DNA from: Ideonella paludis
GTDB lineage: Bacteria > Pseudomonadota > Gammaproteobacteria > Burkholderiales > Burkholderiaceae_C
DNA: 64,000 nucleotides
Assembly: GCF_018069865.1 (NCBI RefSeq)
Contig: NZ_JAGQDG010000004.1
Coordinates: forward strand, 496,001 to 560,000
Direction of reading: 5' to 3'
The notes below the pieces were generated by a model that was given only the letters and a program-made list of their open reading frames with translations, did not search any database and had not been told where the DNA came from. Below, one piece after another: positions 40,832 to 50,564 of the stretch. The translations under genes were made by a program, and so were the position numbers. Position 1 is the first letter of the stretch. Each line of letters begins with the position of its first letter.

Positions 40832-41641
40832 TCAGCTCAGCTCCAGCTCAACAATCAAGGGCAGGTGGTCCGACATGCGCGCCCAGGCGCTGCCTCGGGG
40901 CACCTGCGTGCTGAGGCAGCGAAAGCCGCGCATATAGACCCGATCCAGCGCGAATACTGGCACCAAGGACGGAAACGTCACCCGCTGATTGGGCCGCCCG
41001 GCCGGTGCCACCGCGCGGGTCAGACCCAGCGCCTCCATGGGACCGCCAAGCCGCTCACTCCAGTCGTTAAAGTCTCCCGCCACCAGCAGGGGTGCTCCGG
41101 GCGGTACCTCGCGCTGCAAGAATTCTTGCAAGCGCTGCACCTGGCGCACCCGGCTGGCATGGATCAGGCCAAAGTGAGCCACCACCACATGCACCTCGGT
41201 GCCTTGCCAGCGCACAGGCACATGCAGCAAGCCGCGCTGTTCAAAACGGTGGTCAGAGACATCGTGGTGCCCCACCTCGCCCAAAGGCCAGCGCGAGAGC
41301 AAGGCATTACCATGCTCGCCGTGCCGCGTCACCGCATTGGTGCGGTAGGCCGAGGCATAGCCCTCCGGCGCCAAGAAATCAGCCTGACCTTCTTCGGGCC
41401 AGCCAAACCAGGTGCGGTCGAAGTGCTTGGCTTCGCGGGCATGGAAGAGCCGCACTTCTTGCAGGCAAATGATGTCGGCGTCCAAGGCCTCGACGCCCAA
41501 GCCCAGGTTATGGATCTCTAAGCGCTTGCGCGGGCCAATGCCGCGCACGCCTTTGTGGATGTTGTAGGTGGCGACCCGCAAGACTTGGCTGGTGAACAGC
41601 GTGCTGGGGGCGTGGGTGGTCGAGCGAAACACACGCGGCAT
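40832..41641 (-). CDS. Endonuclease/exonuclease/phosphatase family protein (YbhP-like)
   Basis: A 269-residue EEP-fold hydrolase. The N-terminal LRVATYNIHKGVRG, DIICLQEVRLF, VVAHFGLIHASR, VAGDFNDW and the C-terminal SDHLPLIVEL motif hold the metal and catalytic residues. No signal peptide. Its stop is contiguous with the clsB start, matching ybhP-ybhO(clsB) of E. coli; a phospholipid-related phosphodiesterase role is likely but not proven. Confidence 0.88.
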   Translation of the reverse strand: MPRVFRSTTHAPSTLFTSQVLRVATYNIHKGVRGIGPRKRLEIHNLGLGVEALDADIICLQEVRLFHAREAKHFDRTWFGWPEEGQADFLAPEGYASAYRTNAVTRHGEHGNALLSRWPLGEVGHHDVSDHRFEQRGLLHVPVRWQGTEVHVVVAHFGLIHASRVRQVQRLQEFLQREVPPGAPLLVAGDFNDWSERLGGPMEALGLTRAVAPAGRPNQRVTFPSLVPVFALDRVYMRGFRCLSTQVPRGSAWARMSDHLPLIVELELS

Positions 41642-41647
41642 GATTCA

Positions 41648-42157
41648 TCAGCCCTCGGTGGCCGCCGCCGCCCAGCGCTGCAGGTGCAGCACGGCTTCTG
41701 CATTGGAGGGCGAGAAGCAGCGGTCCGCGGCCTCGCGCCAAGGCAGCCACTGGTAGGCGGTGTGCTCGCGCGGCGCCAAGCGCACGGGCGTGCCACTCGG
41801 CACGCACAGGCCAAACACGCGTTCGGTGTTGTGCGTCACCCCCGGCGCATAGCGGTGGCGCCAACGCGGGTAGATCTCATAGACATTGGCCAGCGCCCAG
41901 TCCTGCAAGGCCGACAGCGGCACCTCGGGGCTGCCCACCACGATGCCGGTTTCTTCCTGCACCTCGCGCACGCAGGTGTCCCGCCAATCTTCGTCCAAGC
42001 GGTCTTTGGAGCCGGTGACGCTTTGCCAAAAGCCCGGCGCATCAGCCCGCTCGATGAGCAACACCTCCAAGTCAGGCGTGTGGATCACCACCAGCACGGA
42101 CTCGGGGATCTTGGGTGGGCGCGGAGGCTCAGGCGGCGTTGCAGCAGGGGTCAGCAT
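41648..42157 (-). CDS. nudB: Dihydroneopterin triphosphate diphosphatase NudB
   Basis: A 169-residue Nudix hydrolase that releases pyrophosphate from dihydroneopterin triphosphate in folate synthesis. The Nudix box reads GSKDRLDEDWRDTCVREVQEETGI (partly quoted: REVQEETG), with the spacing of the NudB group. PESVLVVIHTPDLEVLLIER and RYAPGVTHNTERVFGL are NudB-specific. It is six bases upstream of the EEP gene in a compact leftward block. Confidence 0.9.
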   Translation of the reverse strand: MLTPAATPPEPPRPPKIPESVLVVIHTPDLEVLLIERADAPGFWQSVTGSKDRLDEDWRDTCVREVQEETGIVVGSPEVPLSALQDWALANVYEIYPRWRHRYAPGVTHNTERVFGLCVPSGTPVRLAPREHTAYQWLPWREAADRCFSPSNAEAVLHLQRWAAAATEG

Positions 42158-42187
42158 GTCGCCATGCTATCTCGGCCAGCCCGTCCC

Positions 42188-43117
42188 TCAACGCAATCGG
42201 GCAATGGCCACAAAGGCGGTGGTCATCAATGCGCCGTGCAGCACGGCCGCCGCCACTGTGCATTGCAAGGCCCATCGCAGCCGCTGAGGTTGACGGCGGT
42301 GGCGCCATAACTGCGCAGCCGCCCATAGAGACAGTGGCGCAGAGCCCAGCGCCCACCAAGCCGTACTGGGCAGCCAATCCACCCACCACCAAGCAGCCAC
42401 CCACAGATGGGCGCTGAAGACGCCCCCCGTGTAGACCACAGCGCCCACCTCAGGCCCCCAACGCACCACCAGGGTGTGCTTGCCGACTTGGGCATCAGCT
42501 TCAGCGTCCGGGAACTCGGCCACCCACAGCACCGCCGCCACCAAGAGCCCGATGCTGACGCCCGAGATCGCCGCCAGGGCGCTGAACTGATGCCGCTGCA
42601 CCAAGTCGGCCCCCCAGACCACAGCCCACCACGCCAGGGCCACGGAGAGCTCGCCCCATCCCCGGTTCATCAGGCCTACTTTGGGGCTGGAGTAGGCCCA
42701 CCCCAAGGCCAAACCAGCCAAGCCCAGGAACAGGAGTGCGGGCCCCACCCGCGCCGCTAACAAGATGCCGCCCACCACCACCACACCGGCCAGCACCTTG
42801 ACGGCATCTTGCACTTCAGAGAGGCTGAAAACGCCGTCTTGAATGGCCCGCGAGCCACCGGTGAACGGGCCGATACGGCCATGGTTGACGGCGTCGGAGC
42901 CGCCCAGGGCATCGCCCACATCGTTGTGCAGATTGATGGCCGCATGGGCCAGCAGCGCCAGCAGCACGGTGACCACGGCGGCGGCCGGGTCCCAGCCGCA
43001 GCCGCAGGCTTGTGACTGGGCGATGCCGGTGGTAGCGGCAAACAATGTCACCAGTAAAAAGCCGGGGCGGCTGGCGCGCCACCAAGCAAAAGCGCGTGAA
43101 GTTGAGTGAGCAGACAT
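42188..43117 (-). CDS. UbiA-superfamily prenyltransferase, MenA-like
   Basis: A 309-residue membrane prenyltransferase with about nine helices. Both Mg2+-binding motifs are intact: NLHNDVGDALGGSD (NDxxD) near residue 70, and the second EFPDAEAD (DxxxD). This looks like 1,4-dihydroxy-2-naphthoate prenyltransferases (MenA) more than ubiquinone UbiA. The first 16 codons of the longer frame are not conserved in style, so I start at MSAHSTSRAF. Other menaquinone genes are not visible; the substrate may be something else. It follows aspS on the same strand, but a terminator intervenes. Confidence 0.82.
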   Translation of the reverse strand: MSAHSTSRAFAWWRASRPGFLLVTLFAATTGIAQSQACGCGWDPAAAVVTVLLALLAHAAINLHNDVGDALGGSDAVNHGRIGPFTGGSRAIQDGVFSLSEVQDAVKVLAGVVVVGGILLAARVGPALLFLGLAGLALGWAYSSPKVGLMNRGWGELSVALAWWAVVWGADLVQRHQFSALAAISGVSIGLLVAAVLWVAEFPDAEADAQVGKHTLVVRWGPEVGAVVYTGGVFSAHLWVAAWWWVDWLPSTAWWALGSAPLSLWAAAQLWRHRRQPQRLRWALQCTVAAAVLHGALMTTAFVAIARLR

Positions 43118-43170
43118 TCGCTGAGCATGGCCGATCTGGGCGCACTGCGCAGTGACCTGCATCACACAAG

Positions 43171-43196
43171 AAAAAGGGGCTCCGAAGAGCCCCTTT
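43171..43196 (-). terminator. Intrinsic terminator of the fmdB-DUF502-aspS operon
   Basis: A 10-bp perfect stem (AAAGGGGCTC at 43173-43182 and GAGCCCCTTT at 43187-43196) with a CGAA loop is followed by five U on the leftward transcript. It lies about 25 bases after the aspS stop. Confidence 0.92.
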
Positions 43197-43219
43197 GACG
43201 GTCAGCCTAGTACCGCAGA

Positions 43220-45010
43220 TCAGGCGGCGGGCTGAGCGTTGCGCAGGCGGATGTGCAGCTCGCGCAGTTGCTTCTCGTCGACCATGGACGGGGCGCCCGT
43301 CAGCAAGCACTGGGCGCGCTGGGTCTTGGGGAAGGCGATCACGTCGCGGATGGACTCGGCCTTGGTCATCAAGGTGATCAAGCGGTCCAGGCCAAAGGCC
43401 AGGCCACCGTGCGGGGGCGCGCCGTACTGCAGTGCATCCAACAGGAAGCCGAACTTGACCTTGGCGTCCTCCGGCGTGATCTTGAGCGCGCTGAAGACCT
43501 TGCTCTGTACGTCGGCACGATGGATACGGATGGAGCCGCCACCCAGCTCCCAGCCGTTCAGCACCATGTCATAGGCCTTGGCGATGCAGGCACCGGGGTC
43601 GGTGTCCATCAGGTTCTCGTGGCCGTCCTTGGGCGCGGTGAAGGGGTGGTGCACGGCCGCCCAGCGGTCGTTCTCTTCGTCGTGCTCGAACATGGGGAAG
43701 TCCACCACCCACAGCGGGGCCCACACGTCGTCGAACAAGCCCTTGGACTTGCCGAACTCGGAGTGGCCGACCTTGATGCGCAGCGCGCCAATGGCGTCGT
43801 TGACGATCTTGGCCTTGTCGGCGCCGAAGAACAGCAGGTCGCCGTCTTGCGCCCCCGTGCGCTTGAGGATCTCGGCAATCGCGGCATCGTGCAGGTTCTT
43901 GACCACCGGCGACTGCAGGCCTTCACGGCCCTTGGCCATGTCGTTGACCTTGATCCAGGCCAGGCCCTTGGCGCCGTAGATCTTGACGAACTCGGTGTAG
44001 CCGTCGATCTCGCCACGGCTCATCTCCGCACCACCGGGGATGCGCAGGGCGACCACGCGGCCACCGGGGGTGGTGGCCGGGCCGGAGAAGACCTTGAAGT
44101 CCACGTCCTTCATCACCTCGGTCAGCTCGGTGAACTCCAGCTTGACGCGCAGGTCCGGCTTGTCCGAGCCGTACTTGAACATGGCGTCGGCGTAGCTCAT
44201 CACCGGGTAGGCCGGCAGGTCGACGTTGATCGCGTTCTTGAAGACGGTGCGGATCATGCCCTCGAACATCGCACGGATCTCTTCTTCGGTGAGGAAGGAG
44301 GTCTCGATATCGATCTGGGTGAATTCGGGCTGGCGGTCCGCACGCAGGTCTTCGTCGCGGAAGCACTTGGTGATTTGGTAGTAACGGTCAAAGCCCGACA
44401 CCATCAGCAGCTGCTTGAACAACTGGGGCGACTGCGGCAGCGCGAAGAACTGGCCGTCGTGCACGCGGCTGGGCACCAGGTAGTCGCGCGCGCCTTCGGG
44501 CGTGCTCTTGGTGAGCATCGGGGTTTCGATGTCCACAAAGCCTTGGGCGTCCAAGAACTTGCGCACTTCCATCGCCACTCGGTAGCGCAGCATCAGGTTC
44601 TTCTGCATTTGCGGGCGGCGCAGGTCCAGCACGCGGTGCGTCAGGCGCACCGTTTCACTGAGGTTGTCGTCGTCCAACTGGAAGGGGGGCGTCACCGAGG
44701 GGTTCAGCACTTCCAGCTCGTGGCACAGCACTTCGATCTTGCCCGACACCAGGTTGGCGTTTTCAGTGCCGGCCGGCCGCGCGCGGACCTTGCCGATGAC
44801 CTTCAGGCAGAACTCATTGCGCACGCCTTCGGCGGTCTTGAACATGTCGGCGCGGTCGGGGTCGCAGACGATCTGAACCAGGCCTTCGCGGTCCCGCAGG
44901 TCGATGAAGATCACACCGCCGTGGTCACGGCGGCGATGGGCCCAGCCCATCAAGGTCACGGTTTGGTCCATCAGCGCTTCGCTGACCAGGCCGCAGTAGG
45001 TTGTTCTCAT
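43220..45010 (-). CDS. aspS: Aspartyl-tRNA synthetase
   Basis: A 596-residue class-II synthetase that charges tRNA-Asp. The N-terminal OB-fold ([40 protein letters not shown]) is followed by motif 2 ([20 protein letters not shown]), the bacterial GAD insertion, and motif 3 (GLAFGLDRL). Start is the ATG with AGGAG eight bases upstream; six preceding in-frame codons are dropped. In betaproteobacteria the enzyme is commonly nondiscriminating (also Asn), which sequence alone does not settle. Confidence 0.97.
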   Translation of the reverse strand: MRTTYCGLVSEALMDQTVTLMGWAHRRRDHGGVIFIDLRDREGLVQIVCDPDRADMFKTAEGVRNEFCLKVIGKVRARPAGTENANLVSGKIEVLCHELEVLNPSVTPPFQLDDDNLSETVRLTHRVLDLRRPQMQKNLMLRYRVAMEVRKFLDAQGFVDIETPMLTKSTPEGARDYLVPSRVHDGQFFALPQSPQLFKQLLMVSGFDRYYQITKCFRDEDLRADRQPEFTQIDIETSFLTEEEIRAMFEGMIRTVFKNAINVDLPAYPVMSYADAMFKYGSDKPDLRVKLEFTELTEVMKDVDFKVFSGPATTPGGRVVALRIPGGAEMSRGEIDGYTEFVKIYGAKGLAWIKVNDMAKGREGLQSPVVKNLHDAAIAEILKRTGAQDGDLLFFGADKAKIVNDAIGALRIKVGHSEFGKSKGLFDDVWAPLWVVDFPMFEHDEENDRWAAVHHPFTAPKDGHENLMDTDPGACIAKAYDMVLNGWELGGGSIRIHRADVQSKVFSALKITPEDAKVKFGFLLDALQYGAPPHGGLAFGLDRLITLMTKAESIRDVIAFPKTQRAQCLLTGAPSMVDEKQLRELHIRLRNAQPAA

Positions 45011-45135
45011 GGGGGCACTCCTGTGCATTGAATTCGGTGAAGTGCGCGGCTCAAGGGCCGGGCACGAAGTGAGTCGTCGTCAGGCGGGTGGTGCGCGTGG
45101 TGTGCACTCAGGGCTGAGGGCCTGCCGGGCAGCCT

Positions 45136-45780
45136 TCAGCCCCGTCGATTGGGGTCGGCCTCCTCCGGCTGCGCCACCGCGCTCGCCGGGGGCGCCACCA
45201 CGCCCATAGAGATGATGTACTTGAGCGCTTCATCGACGCTCATGGCCAGCGGCTTGATGCTGCTCTTGGGCATCATCAAAAAAAATCCAGAGGTGGGGTT
45301 GGGCGTGGTCGGCACATACAGGCTGACATGCTCACCCACCAAATGCGCGGCCACCTCGCCGCTCGGGCGGCCCGTGACAAAGGCAATGGTCCAGGAGCCT
45401 TCACGCGGGTACTGCACCAAGACCGCCTCGCGAAAGGCATTGCCGCTGCTGGAAAACAGCGTGTCAGAAACCTGCTTGACCGAGCTGTAAATGGACTTGA
45501 CGATAGGGATGCGGTTGAGCAGCCGGTCCCACTGCTGCACCCACCATTGACCAAAGATATTGGTCACGAACACGCCGGTGAGCAGCATCAACGCCAGCGT
45601 CACCAAGACCCCCAGGCCGGGAATGTCTTTGAGCTTGACCAGGCCCGGCACCAGCGTGTCGAACAGACCGAGCACCCCGTTGAACATGCCGTCCATGAGG
45701 CCGACCACCCACAGCATCACCCAGATGGTGATGGCCAAGGGCATCCAAGTCAGCAGGCCAGCAATGAGGTACTTTTTCAC
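45136..45780 (-). CDS. DUF502 family inner-membrane protein
   Basis: A 214-residue protein with two N-terminal helices (ITIWVMLWVVGLMDG and LVTLALMLLTGVFV) and a soluble domain containing IYSSVKQVSDTLFSS and VYVPTTPNPTSGFFLMMP-like motifs (VPTTPNPTSG) that define DUF502. Function not established. It lies between fmdB and aspS in the order commonly seen in Burkholderiales. Confidence 0.9.
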   Translation of the reverse strand: MKKYLIAGLLTWMPLAITIWVMLWVVGLMDGMFNGVLGLFDTLVPGLVKLKDIPGLGVLVTLALMLLTGVFVTNIFGQWWVQQWDRLLNRIPIVKSIYSSVKQVSDTLFSSSGNAFREAVLVQYPREGSWTIAFVTGRPSGEVAAHLVGEHVSLYVPTTPNPTSGFFLMMPKSSIKPLAMSVDEALKYIISMGVVAPPASAVAQPEEADPNRRG

Positions 45781-45860
45781 AGAGGGTCAAACTCGCGGCA
45801 AGAGGGCAAGGGCATCAGGGACAGGCCAGGGAACACAGAGCGCGGCCCTGAGCCCCGCAC

Positions 45861-46184
45861 TCAATGGCAGGCGCAGGAGCCACCGCAGGGCGTGCCACCC
45901 GAGGGCGCCGCCGCAGCAGAGGACTCCGACGCGGAGCTGGCAGCAGCGGCACCAGCGGCCGCGGTGCTCGCAGCGGCCGTGGCCGGCGCGGACGTGCCGC
46001 CACCGCCCTTGAAGTCGGTGGCATACCAGCCCGAGCCTTTGAGCTGGAAGCCCGCAGCGGTCAACTGCTTTTGGAATTGCTCAGCACCGCAATGGGGACA
46101 CACGGTCAGCGGTGCATCGGACATCTTCTGCAGCACATCCTGCTGATGGCCACAGGCTCCGCACTTGTAGGCGTAAATTGGCAT
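45861..46184 (-). CDS. FmdB-type zinc ribbon regulatory protein
   Basis: A 107-residue protein with an N-terminal zinc ribbon: MPIYAYKCGACG and CPHCG supply the CxxC pairs. The second half is Ala/Ser/Gly-rich (low complexity) ending in GGSCACH. The family is named for FmdB of Methylophilus, though the gene's role next to aspS is unknown. First gene of the operon with DUF502 and aspS, driven by a good promoter. Confidence 0.9.
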   Translation of the reverse strand: MPIYAYKCGACGHQQDVLQKMSDAPLTVCPHCGAEQFQKQLTAAGFQLKGSGWYATDFKGGGGTSAPATAAASTAAAGAAAASSASESSAAAAPSGGTPCGGSCACH

Positions 46185-46215
46185 GGCAGTCTTGATAGTT
46201 CAAAAGGCCGAGAAA

Positions 46216-46251
46216 ACCCTCGATTATAGAGGGTGGCCCTTTTTCAGTCAG
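46216..46251 (-). promoter_or_regulatory. Sigma-70 promoter of fmdB-DUF502-aspS
   Basis: On the leftward strand CTGACT (46246-46251) and a perfect TATAAT (46223-46228) are separated by 17 bases, 39 bases before the fmdB ATG. The -10 lies in the loop of a 6-bp hairpin (46216-46221 with 46229-46234) followed by TTTT, which could also end transcription from the symporter gene. Terminator and promoter appear to overlap. Confidence 0.8.
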
Positions 46252-46255
46252 GCGC

Positions 46256-47731
46256 TCAGTGTTTGGCCGCCGCCGCCTTGGCCATGTGCAGGGCCGTTTC
46301 AATGGAGTGGCCCTTGTGCTTCACCAGCTCCGGCGTCAGGCTGCCCAGCACCATACCCAGTGCCGACGCGGCCAAGCCCAACAAGTTAGAAGGGATCATG
46401 GTGGAGGCCCCCATCCAGTCCAGGCTGAGCCAGGTGCCAATGCCCAAAATCACCGACAGCAAGGCGCCCTGGGTGTTGGCGCGCTTCCAGAAGGCCCCCG
46501 CCACCAGCGGCACAAAAGCGCCGGTCAAGGTGACGTTGTAGGCGCTTTGCACCATCTCATACATGGTGCTCTGGCTGTTCAAGGCAAACAGCAGCGCAAA
46601 GGAGGTGAAGGTCACCAAGATGATGCGCAAGGTCAGCAGGAACTGGCGGTCACCCATGTTCGGCACAAAAGGCCGCAGGATGTTCTCGGTGAAAGTGGCC
46701 GTCGGTGCCAGCAATGCGCCACTGGCCGTGGACAAGATGGCCGACAGCAAAGCCCCAAAGAACATCACCTGTGCCCAAATCGGCATCTTGCCCAGCACCA
46801 GGTCGGGCAGGATGCGTTGAATCTCGCGGGCGTCTTCAGAGCCGAACAGTGCCTTCAACTCGGGGTGAGCGACCAAGGCAGCATAGGCGATATAGATGGG
46901 CACAAAGGCCATGAAGAAGTAGAAGACACCGCCCAGGATGGTGCCGCGCACAGCAGTCTTCTCGTCTTTGGCGCTGGTCATGCGCTGGAACACGTCCTGC
47001 TGCGGAATCGACCCAAAAGCAAATGCGAAGAACGCCCCCGCCATGGCCCACCACCCCGCCGCATCCATGTCCGAGGGGAACATCACGAACTTGCCATCTG
47101 CCACGGCCTGCGAGATGACTTTGTCCATCCCGCCGGCCTGGCCGCCCACCAAACCGGCCACCAAGAGCAAGCCCAAGACGATGATCACCGTCTGGAACAA
47201 GTCGGTGAAGGCCACTGACCACATGCCGCCGAACACGGTGTACACCAACACGACCACCGCGCCCAGCATGATGGCGTGATTGAGTTCAATGGCACCACTC
47301 GACAACACGTGAATGACCAAACCCAAGGCCGTCAATTGGGCCGAGGTCCAGCCCAGATAAGACAGCACGATGGCGATGCTGGTCAACACCTCCACGCTCT
47401 TGCCGTAGCGGACCTTGTAGAAGTCGCCGATGGTCAACAGATTCAGGCGGTAGAACAGGCGGGCGAACAGCAATGCCGCCAGCACCAGGCACACGGTGGC
47501 ACCAAATGGATCGCCGGGAATACCGTGCAAACCATCTCTGGCAAAAGTGGCCGACACCGACAGTACGGTCTCCGCCCCAAACCAGGTGGCAAACACCGTG
47601 GCCACATTCATGTAGAGAGGCAGGCTGCGACCAGCCACCAAAAAGTCTGTACTGCCGTGCACCCGCCGAGCGGCCAACAGACCAATGCCAATGGTGACGG
47701 CGAGATAAACAGCGACAAAGGTGATCAACAC
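46256..47731 (-). CDS. Sodium:solute symporter family protein
   Basis: A 491-residue, about thirteen-helix SSS-family transporter. Motifs include GIGLLAARRVHGSTDFLVAGRSLP, ATWFGAETVLSVSATFARDGLHGIPGDPFGA, and FSLDLFQT-like GMWSVAFTDLFQTVIIVLGL (partial quotes). The substrate within the Na+/proline/pantothenate/sugar family cannot be fixed from sequence. A single gene; the 106 bases upstream of it, before ubiB, hold nothing I recognise. Confidence 0.88.
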   Translation of the reverse strand: MLITFVAVYLAVTIGIGLLAARRVHGSTDFLVAGRSLPLYMNVATVFATWFGAETVLSVSATFARDGLHGIPGDPFGATVCLVLAALLFARLFYRLNLLTIGDFYKVRYGKSVEVLTSIAIVLSYLGWTSAQLTALGLVIHVLSSGAIELNHAIMLGAVVVLVYTVFGGMWSVAFTDLFQTVIIVLGLLLVAGLVGGQAGGMDKVISQAVADGKFVMFPSDMDAAGWWAMAGAFFAFAFGSIPQQDVFQRMTSAKDEKTAVRGTILGGVFYFFMAFVPIYIAYAALVAHPELKALFGSEDAREIQRILPDLVLGKMPIWAQVMFFGALLSAILSTASGALLAPTATFTENILRPFVPNMGDRQFLLTLRIILVTFTSFALLFALNSQSTMYEMVQSAYNVTLTGAFVPLVAGAFWKRANTQGALLSVILGIGTWLSLDWMGASTMIPSNLLGLAASALGMVLGSLTPELVKHKGHSIETALHMAKAAAAKH

Positions 47732-47837
47732 AACACGACTCCTCGTCCAACGATGCTCATTGATGGTGTGAAAACAAACCCGCAGTGTAGCCAGAGGCCT
47801 GCACGGCCAAGGCTCCTGCCTGGCGCAGCAGGCTCCG

Positions 47838-49388
47838 TCAGTGCATCAGCGCCAACCACCAGCGCGCAGCCAAGGCACCGGCGACAAAGCCCAGCACGCC
47901 GATGATGACTCCGCGTATCAGGCGATTGGTGCGGCGCTGCTCTTGCAGCAGGTCTTGTAGCAACACGGTGTGGTCAGGCGCCCGCGCCTGGAGATTGGCA
48001 TGCAGCAGCCGAGGCAATTCGGGCAGCAATTGGGCATAGCGTGGGGCTTCGGCCTGCAGTTGGCGCAGCAGTGCGCGCCAGCCCACTTGCTCGTTCATCC
48101 AGCGCTCTAGAAATGGCTTGGCCGTGGCCCAGAGATCAAGCTCGGGGTCCAACTCGCGGCCCAGGCCTTCGACGTTCAACAAGGTCTTTTGCAGCAACAC
48201 CAGTTGCGGCTGGATCTCGACATTGAAGCGGCGCGAGGTTTGGAACAAGCGCATCAGCACCTGGCCCAGCGAAATCTCTTTGAGCGGCCTATCGAAATGC
48301 GGCTCACAAACGGCGCGCACGGCTTGCTCGAGCGCGTCCACCCGGGTGTCAGGCGGCACCCAGCCGCTTTCCACATGCAGCTCTGCCACGCGCTTGTAAT
48401 CGCGGCGGAAGAAGGCGATGAAGTTCTGCGCCAGGTACTGCTTGTCGTTCTCGGTCAGCGTGCCGATGATGCCGAAATCCAGCGCGATGTAGCGGCCGAA
48501 GGTCTCGGGCGCCACGCTGACCTGGATGTTGCCCGGGTGCATGTCGGCATGGAAAAACCCATCGCGGAACACCTGGGTGAAAAAGATGGTGACGCCATCG
48601 CGCGCCAGCTTGGGGATGTCCACCCCGGCATCACGCAGGCGCTGCACCTGGCTGATGGGCACGCCGTGCATGCGCTGCATCACCATCACCGTCTCGGTGC
48701 ACAGGTTCCAGTGCATCTCGGGCACCATGATCAGCGGCAGGTCCGCCATATTGCGGCGCAACTGGGCTGCGTTAGAGGCCTCGCGCACCAGGTCCAGCTC
48801 GTCATGCAGATAGCCATCAAACTCGGCCACCACCTCGCGCGGGCGCAGCCGCCGGCCATCGGCACTCAGGCGCTCGACCCAGCGCGCCAGGATGTGCAGC
48901 AGCGACAGGTCGTCGTCAATCACCGACAACATGCCCGGCCGCAGCACCTTAACGGCCACCTCGCGGCCATCGTGCAAGGTGGCAAAGTGAACCTGGGCGA
49001 TGGAGGCACTGGCCACCGGCTCGGGCTCGATGTGGGCAAACACCTCGTCCAGTGGGCGGCCCAAGCCCTGGCGGATCAGCGCCAGCGCCTGCTCAGAGGC
49101 AATCGGCGGCACCTTGTCTTGCAGGCGCGCCAGCTCGTCGGCAATGTCCAGCGGCACCAGGTCGCGCCTCGTAGAGAGCACCTGCCCGAACTTGATGAAG
49201 ATCGGCCCCAAGGCCTCCAAGGCCAGGCGCAGGCGCTCACCGCGCGGGGCCTCAAAGCGGCGGCCCCGGGTGACACACCAGCGCACGGCTTTGAGCCAAG
49301 GCTGGGGCGCATTGGCCAGGACGAGGTCGTCCACGCCGTAGCGCATCAGGGTGATGATGATGCGGCCCAGCCGCGCCCAGGATCTCAT
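47838..49388 (-). CDS. ubiB: Ubiquinone biosynthesis kinase-like protein UbiB
   Basis: A 516-residue ABC1/ADCK-family protein required for ubiquinone synthesis. The family KxGQ motif is [15 protein letters not shown], followed by [17 protein letters not shown] and the DFG-like LDFGIIG. Two hydrophobic helices at the C-terminus ([18 protein letters not shown]) anchor it in the inner membrane. I chose [10 protein letters not shown] as start since the preceding 25 codons overlap ubiJ. It is seven bases after ubiJ, as in the standard ubiE-ubiJ-ubiB set. Confidence 0.93.
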   Translation of the reverse strand: MRSWARLGRIIITLMRYGVDDLVLANAPQPWLKAVRWCVTRGRRFEAPRGERLRLALEALGPIFIKFGQVLSTRRDLVPLDIADELARLQDKVPPIASEQALALIRQGLGRPLDEVFAHIEPEPVASASIAQVHFATLHDGREVAVKVLRPGMLSVIDDDLSLLHILARWVERLSADGRRLRPREVVAEFDGYLHDELDLVREASNAAQLRRNMADLPLIMVPEMHWNLCTETVMVMQRMHGVPISQVQRLRDAGVDIPKLARDGVTIFFTQVFRDGFFHADMHPGNIQVSVAPETFGRYIALDFGIIGTLTENDKQYLAQNFIAFFRRDYKRVAELHVESGWVPPDTRVDALEQAVRAVCEPHFDRPLKEISLGQVLMRLFQTSRRFNVEIQPQLVLLQKTLLNVEGLGRELDPELDLWATAKPFLERWMNEQVGWRALLRQLQAEAPRYAQLLPELPRLLHANLQARAPDHTVLLQDLLQEQRRTNRLIRGVIIGVLGFVAGALAARWWLALMH

Positions 49389-49395
49389 CGGGGGC

Positions 49396-49929
49396 TCAGG
49401 GCTTGCGGCCCAGGCCAGCCACCACGCTGGCGACACCTTGGGCCAGCGACTGCGCCACCCCACCCAGTTGCGCCGCCACGCGGCTCGCGCCTTCGGCCAC
49501 CACGGGGCCGGCCACGCGCTCTAAATCGGCCGCAATGTCCCAGCGCACATTGGCCAAGACCCAGTTGATGTCCGCCGCCAAGGCCACATCGCCTTCGATG
49601 CGGACATTGGGAATCTGCCCTGATGCCAGTTGCTTGGCCGCGGCCAGCGGGTCAGATGCATCCACCGTCAAGCGCAGGTCCACGGCCTCGGGCACCGCCT
49701 CCCCAGGCTCAGGCGCCTCAAACAAACCAGCCGGGGTCAGGCGCAGGCTCAAAGGGGGCGGCGGCGGCAAGGGCAGGCGCCAACCTTCCACCTCCACCCG
49801 CAGCCAGCGGCCGCTGTGCGCCTTGAGCCGCGCCATGGCCGGCGGTGCTGCCATCAACACATGATTGGCCAGCAAAACAAAGCGTGCGGTGGCCGCGGGC
49901 GCCAGGGTGTCGATGAGCAGATTGGGCAT
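49396..49929 (-). CDS. ubiJ: Ubiquinone biosynthesis accessory factor UbiJ (SCP2 domain)
   Basis: A 177-residue protein with an SCP2 lipid-binding domain ([47 protein letters not shown], partial) followed by an amphipathic helix. UbiJ gathers the late ubiquinone enzymes and hydrophobic intermediates in a soluble complex with UbiK. Its place directly before ubiB supports the call; ubiE, usually just before it, is about 1.7 kb upstream with galE and a hypothetical gene between. Confidence 0.88.
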   Translation of the reverse strand: MPNLLIDTLAPAATARFVLLANHVLMAAPPAMARLKAHSGRWLRVEVEGWRLPLPPPPPLSLRLTPAGLFEAPEPGEAVPEAVDLRLTVDASDPLAAAKQLASGQIPNVRIEGDVALAADINWVLANVRWDIAADLERVAGPVVAEGASRVAAQLGGVAQSLAQGVASVVAGLGRKP

Positions 49930-49972
49930 GGTGGTGAGGAGGTGGAGCGGGCGTCAAGCCCACCCGAAAAAT

Positions 49973-50407
49973 CTAGAACTTGGGCTTATCAACCTTGGCG
50001 CATTGCAGATCACGGTACTGAAACTTGGACCGATCATCTTTGGAGCTGATGGCGCCTGTGCCCGACAGCGTTCCAGCCACCCGATCCAGCAACCAAGACT
50101 CCGAGTTACCCGTACTGCTGCTGCCATAGGTGGCTCGAATGGTGCGATCCGACCACACGGCTTTGAACCCATCGTTGTCCGTGCAGAAGTTGCTCTCAAA
50201 CTGAAAGCCGCCAGGCGTGGTGCCAGAAATCACAATGCACTGCCTGCTCGCCGAGATCGACCTCAGTTGAACCGACACGGTGGAAGACGCATTCTTGAGT
50301 GCGGATGATCGGTCGTAATCGGTGCAGACCAAGTCAATGGGATCTGTCCGGCCCTGAGCTTGAGCCAGGCCGCCCACCAACGCCCACATCACCATCAGTC
50401 CTCGCAT
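49973..50407 (-). CDS. Secreted hypothetical protein
   Basis: A 144-residue protein with a signal peptide (VMWALVGGLAQAQ) and four Cys in the mature part (LVCTD, RQCIV, NFCTD, LQCAK), so probably two disulfides and a small beta-rich periplasmic fold. ATG at 50407 is chosen since GGAG lies six bases before it; another in-frame ATG two codons upstream abuts the GGAG. Not recognised. It sits between galE and ubiJ, splitting the normal ubi order. Confidence 0.6.
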   Translation of the reverse strand: MRGLMVMWALVGGLAQAQGRTDPIDLVCTDYDRSSALKNASSTVSVQLRSISASRQCIVISGTTPGGFQFESNFCTDNDGFKAVWSDRTIRATYGSSSTGNSESWLLDRVAGTLSGTGAISSKDDRSKFQYRDLQCAKVDKPKF

Positions 50408-50530
50408 CTTCATCTCCAAGCCCCTTTCGTACACACCGCATTGGCAGCAGACCACCGCCCCGCGACCGCGCGGTCAGTTGGACGGCAAGCCGACATCGTT
50501 GGGCTAGGCATTTTAGGAGCCGCGTAGGCC

Positions 50531-50564
50531 GGGCTGAGTGGATGTCGGCCCACCGCCTCAGCCC
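50531..50564 (-). other. Stem-loop spanning the galE stop codon
   Basis: GGGCTGAG (50531-50538) and CTCAGCCC (50557-50564) form an 8-bp stem with three further inner pairs. It overlaps the end of galE on the leftward transcript and has no U tract, so a role in termination or mRNA stability is only possible. Confidence 0.35.

Noticed and set aside
39566-41521. 651-codon open frame on the plus strand
   Set aside because: Antisense across clsB and the EEP gene, crossing a real gene boundary; composition is His/Gln/Arg-rich shadow sequence.
43253-45031. 592-codon open frame on the plus strand
   Set aside because: Antisense to aspS, no motif, no ribosome binding site.
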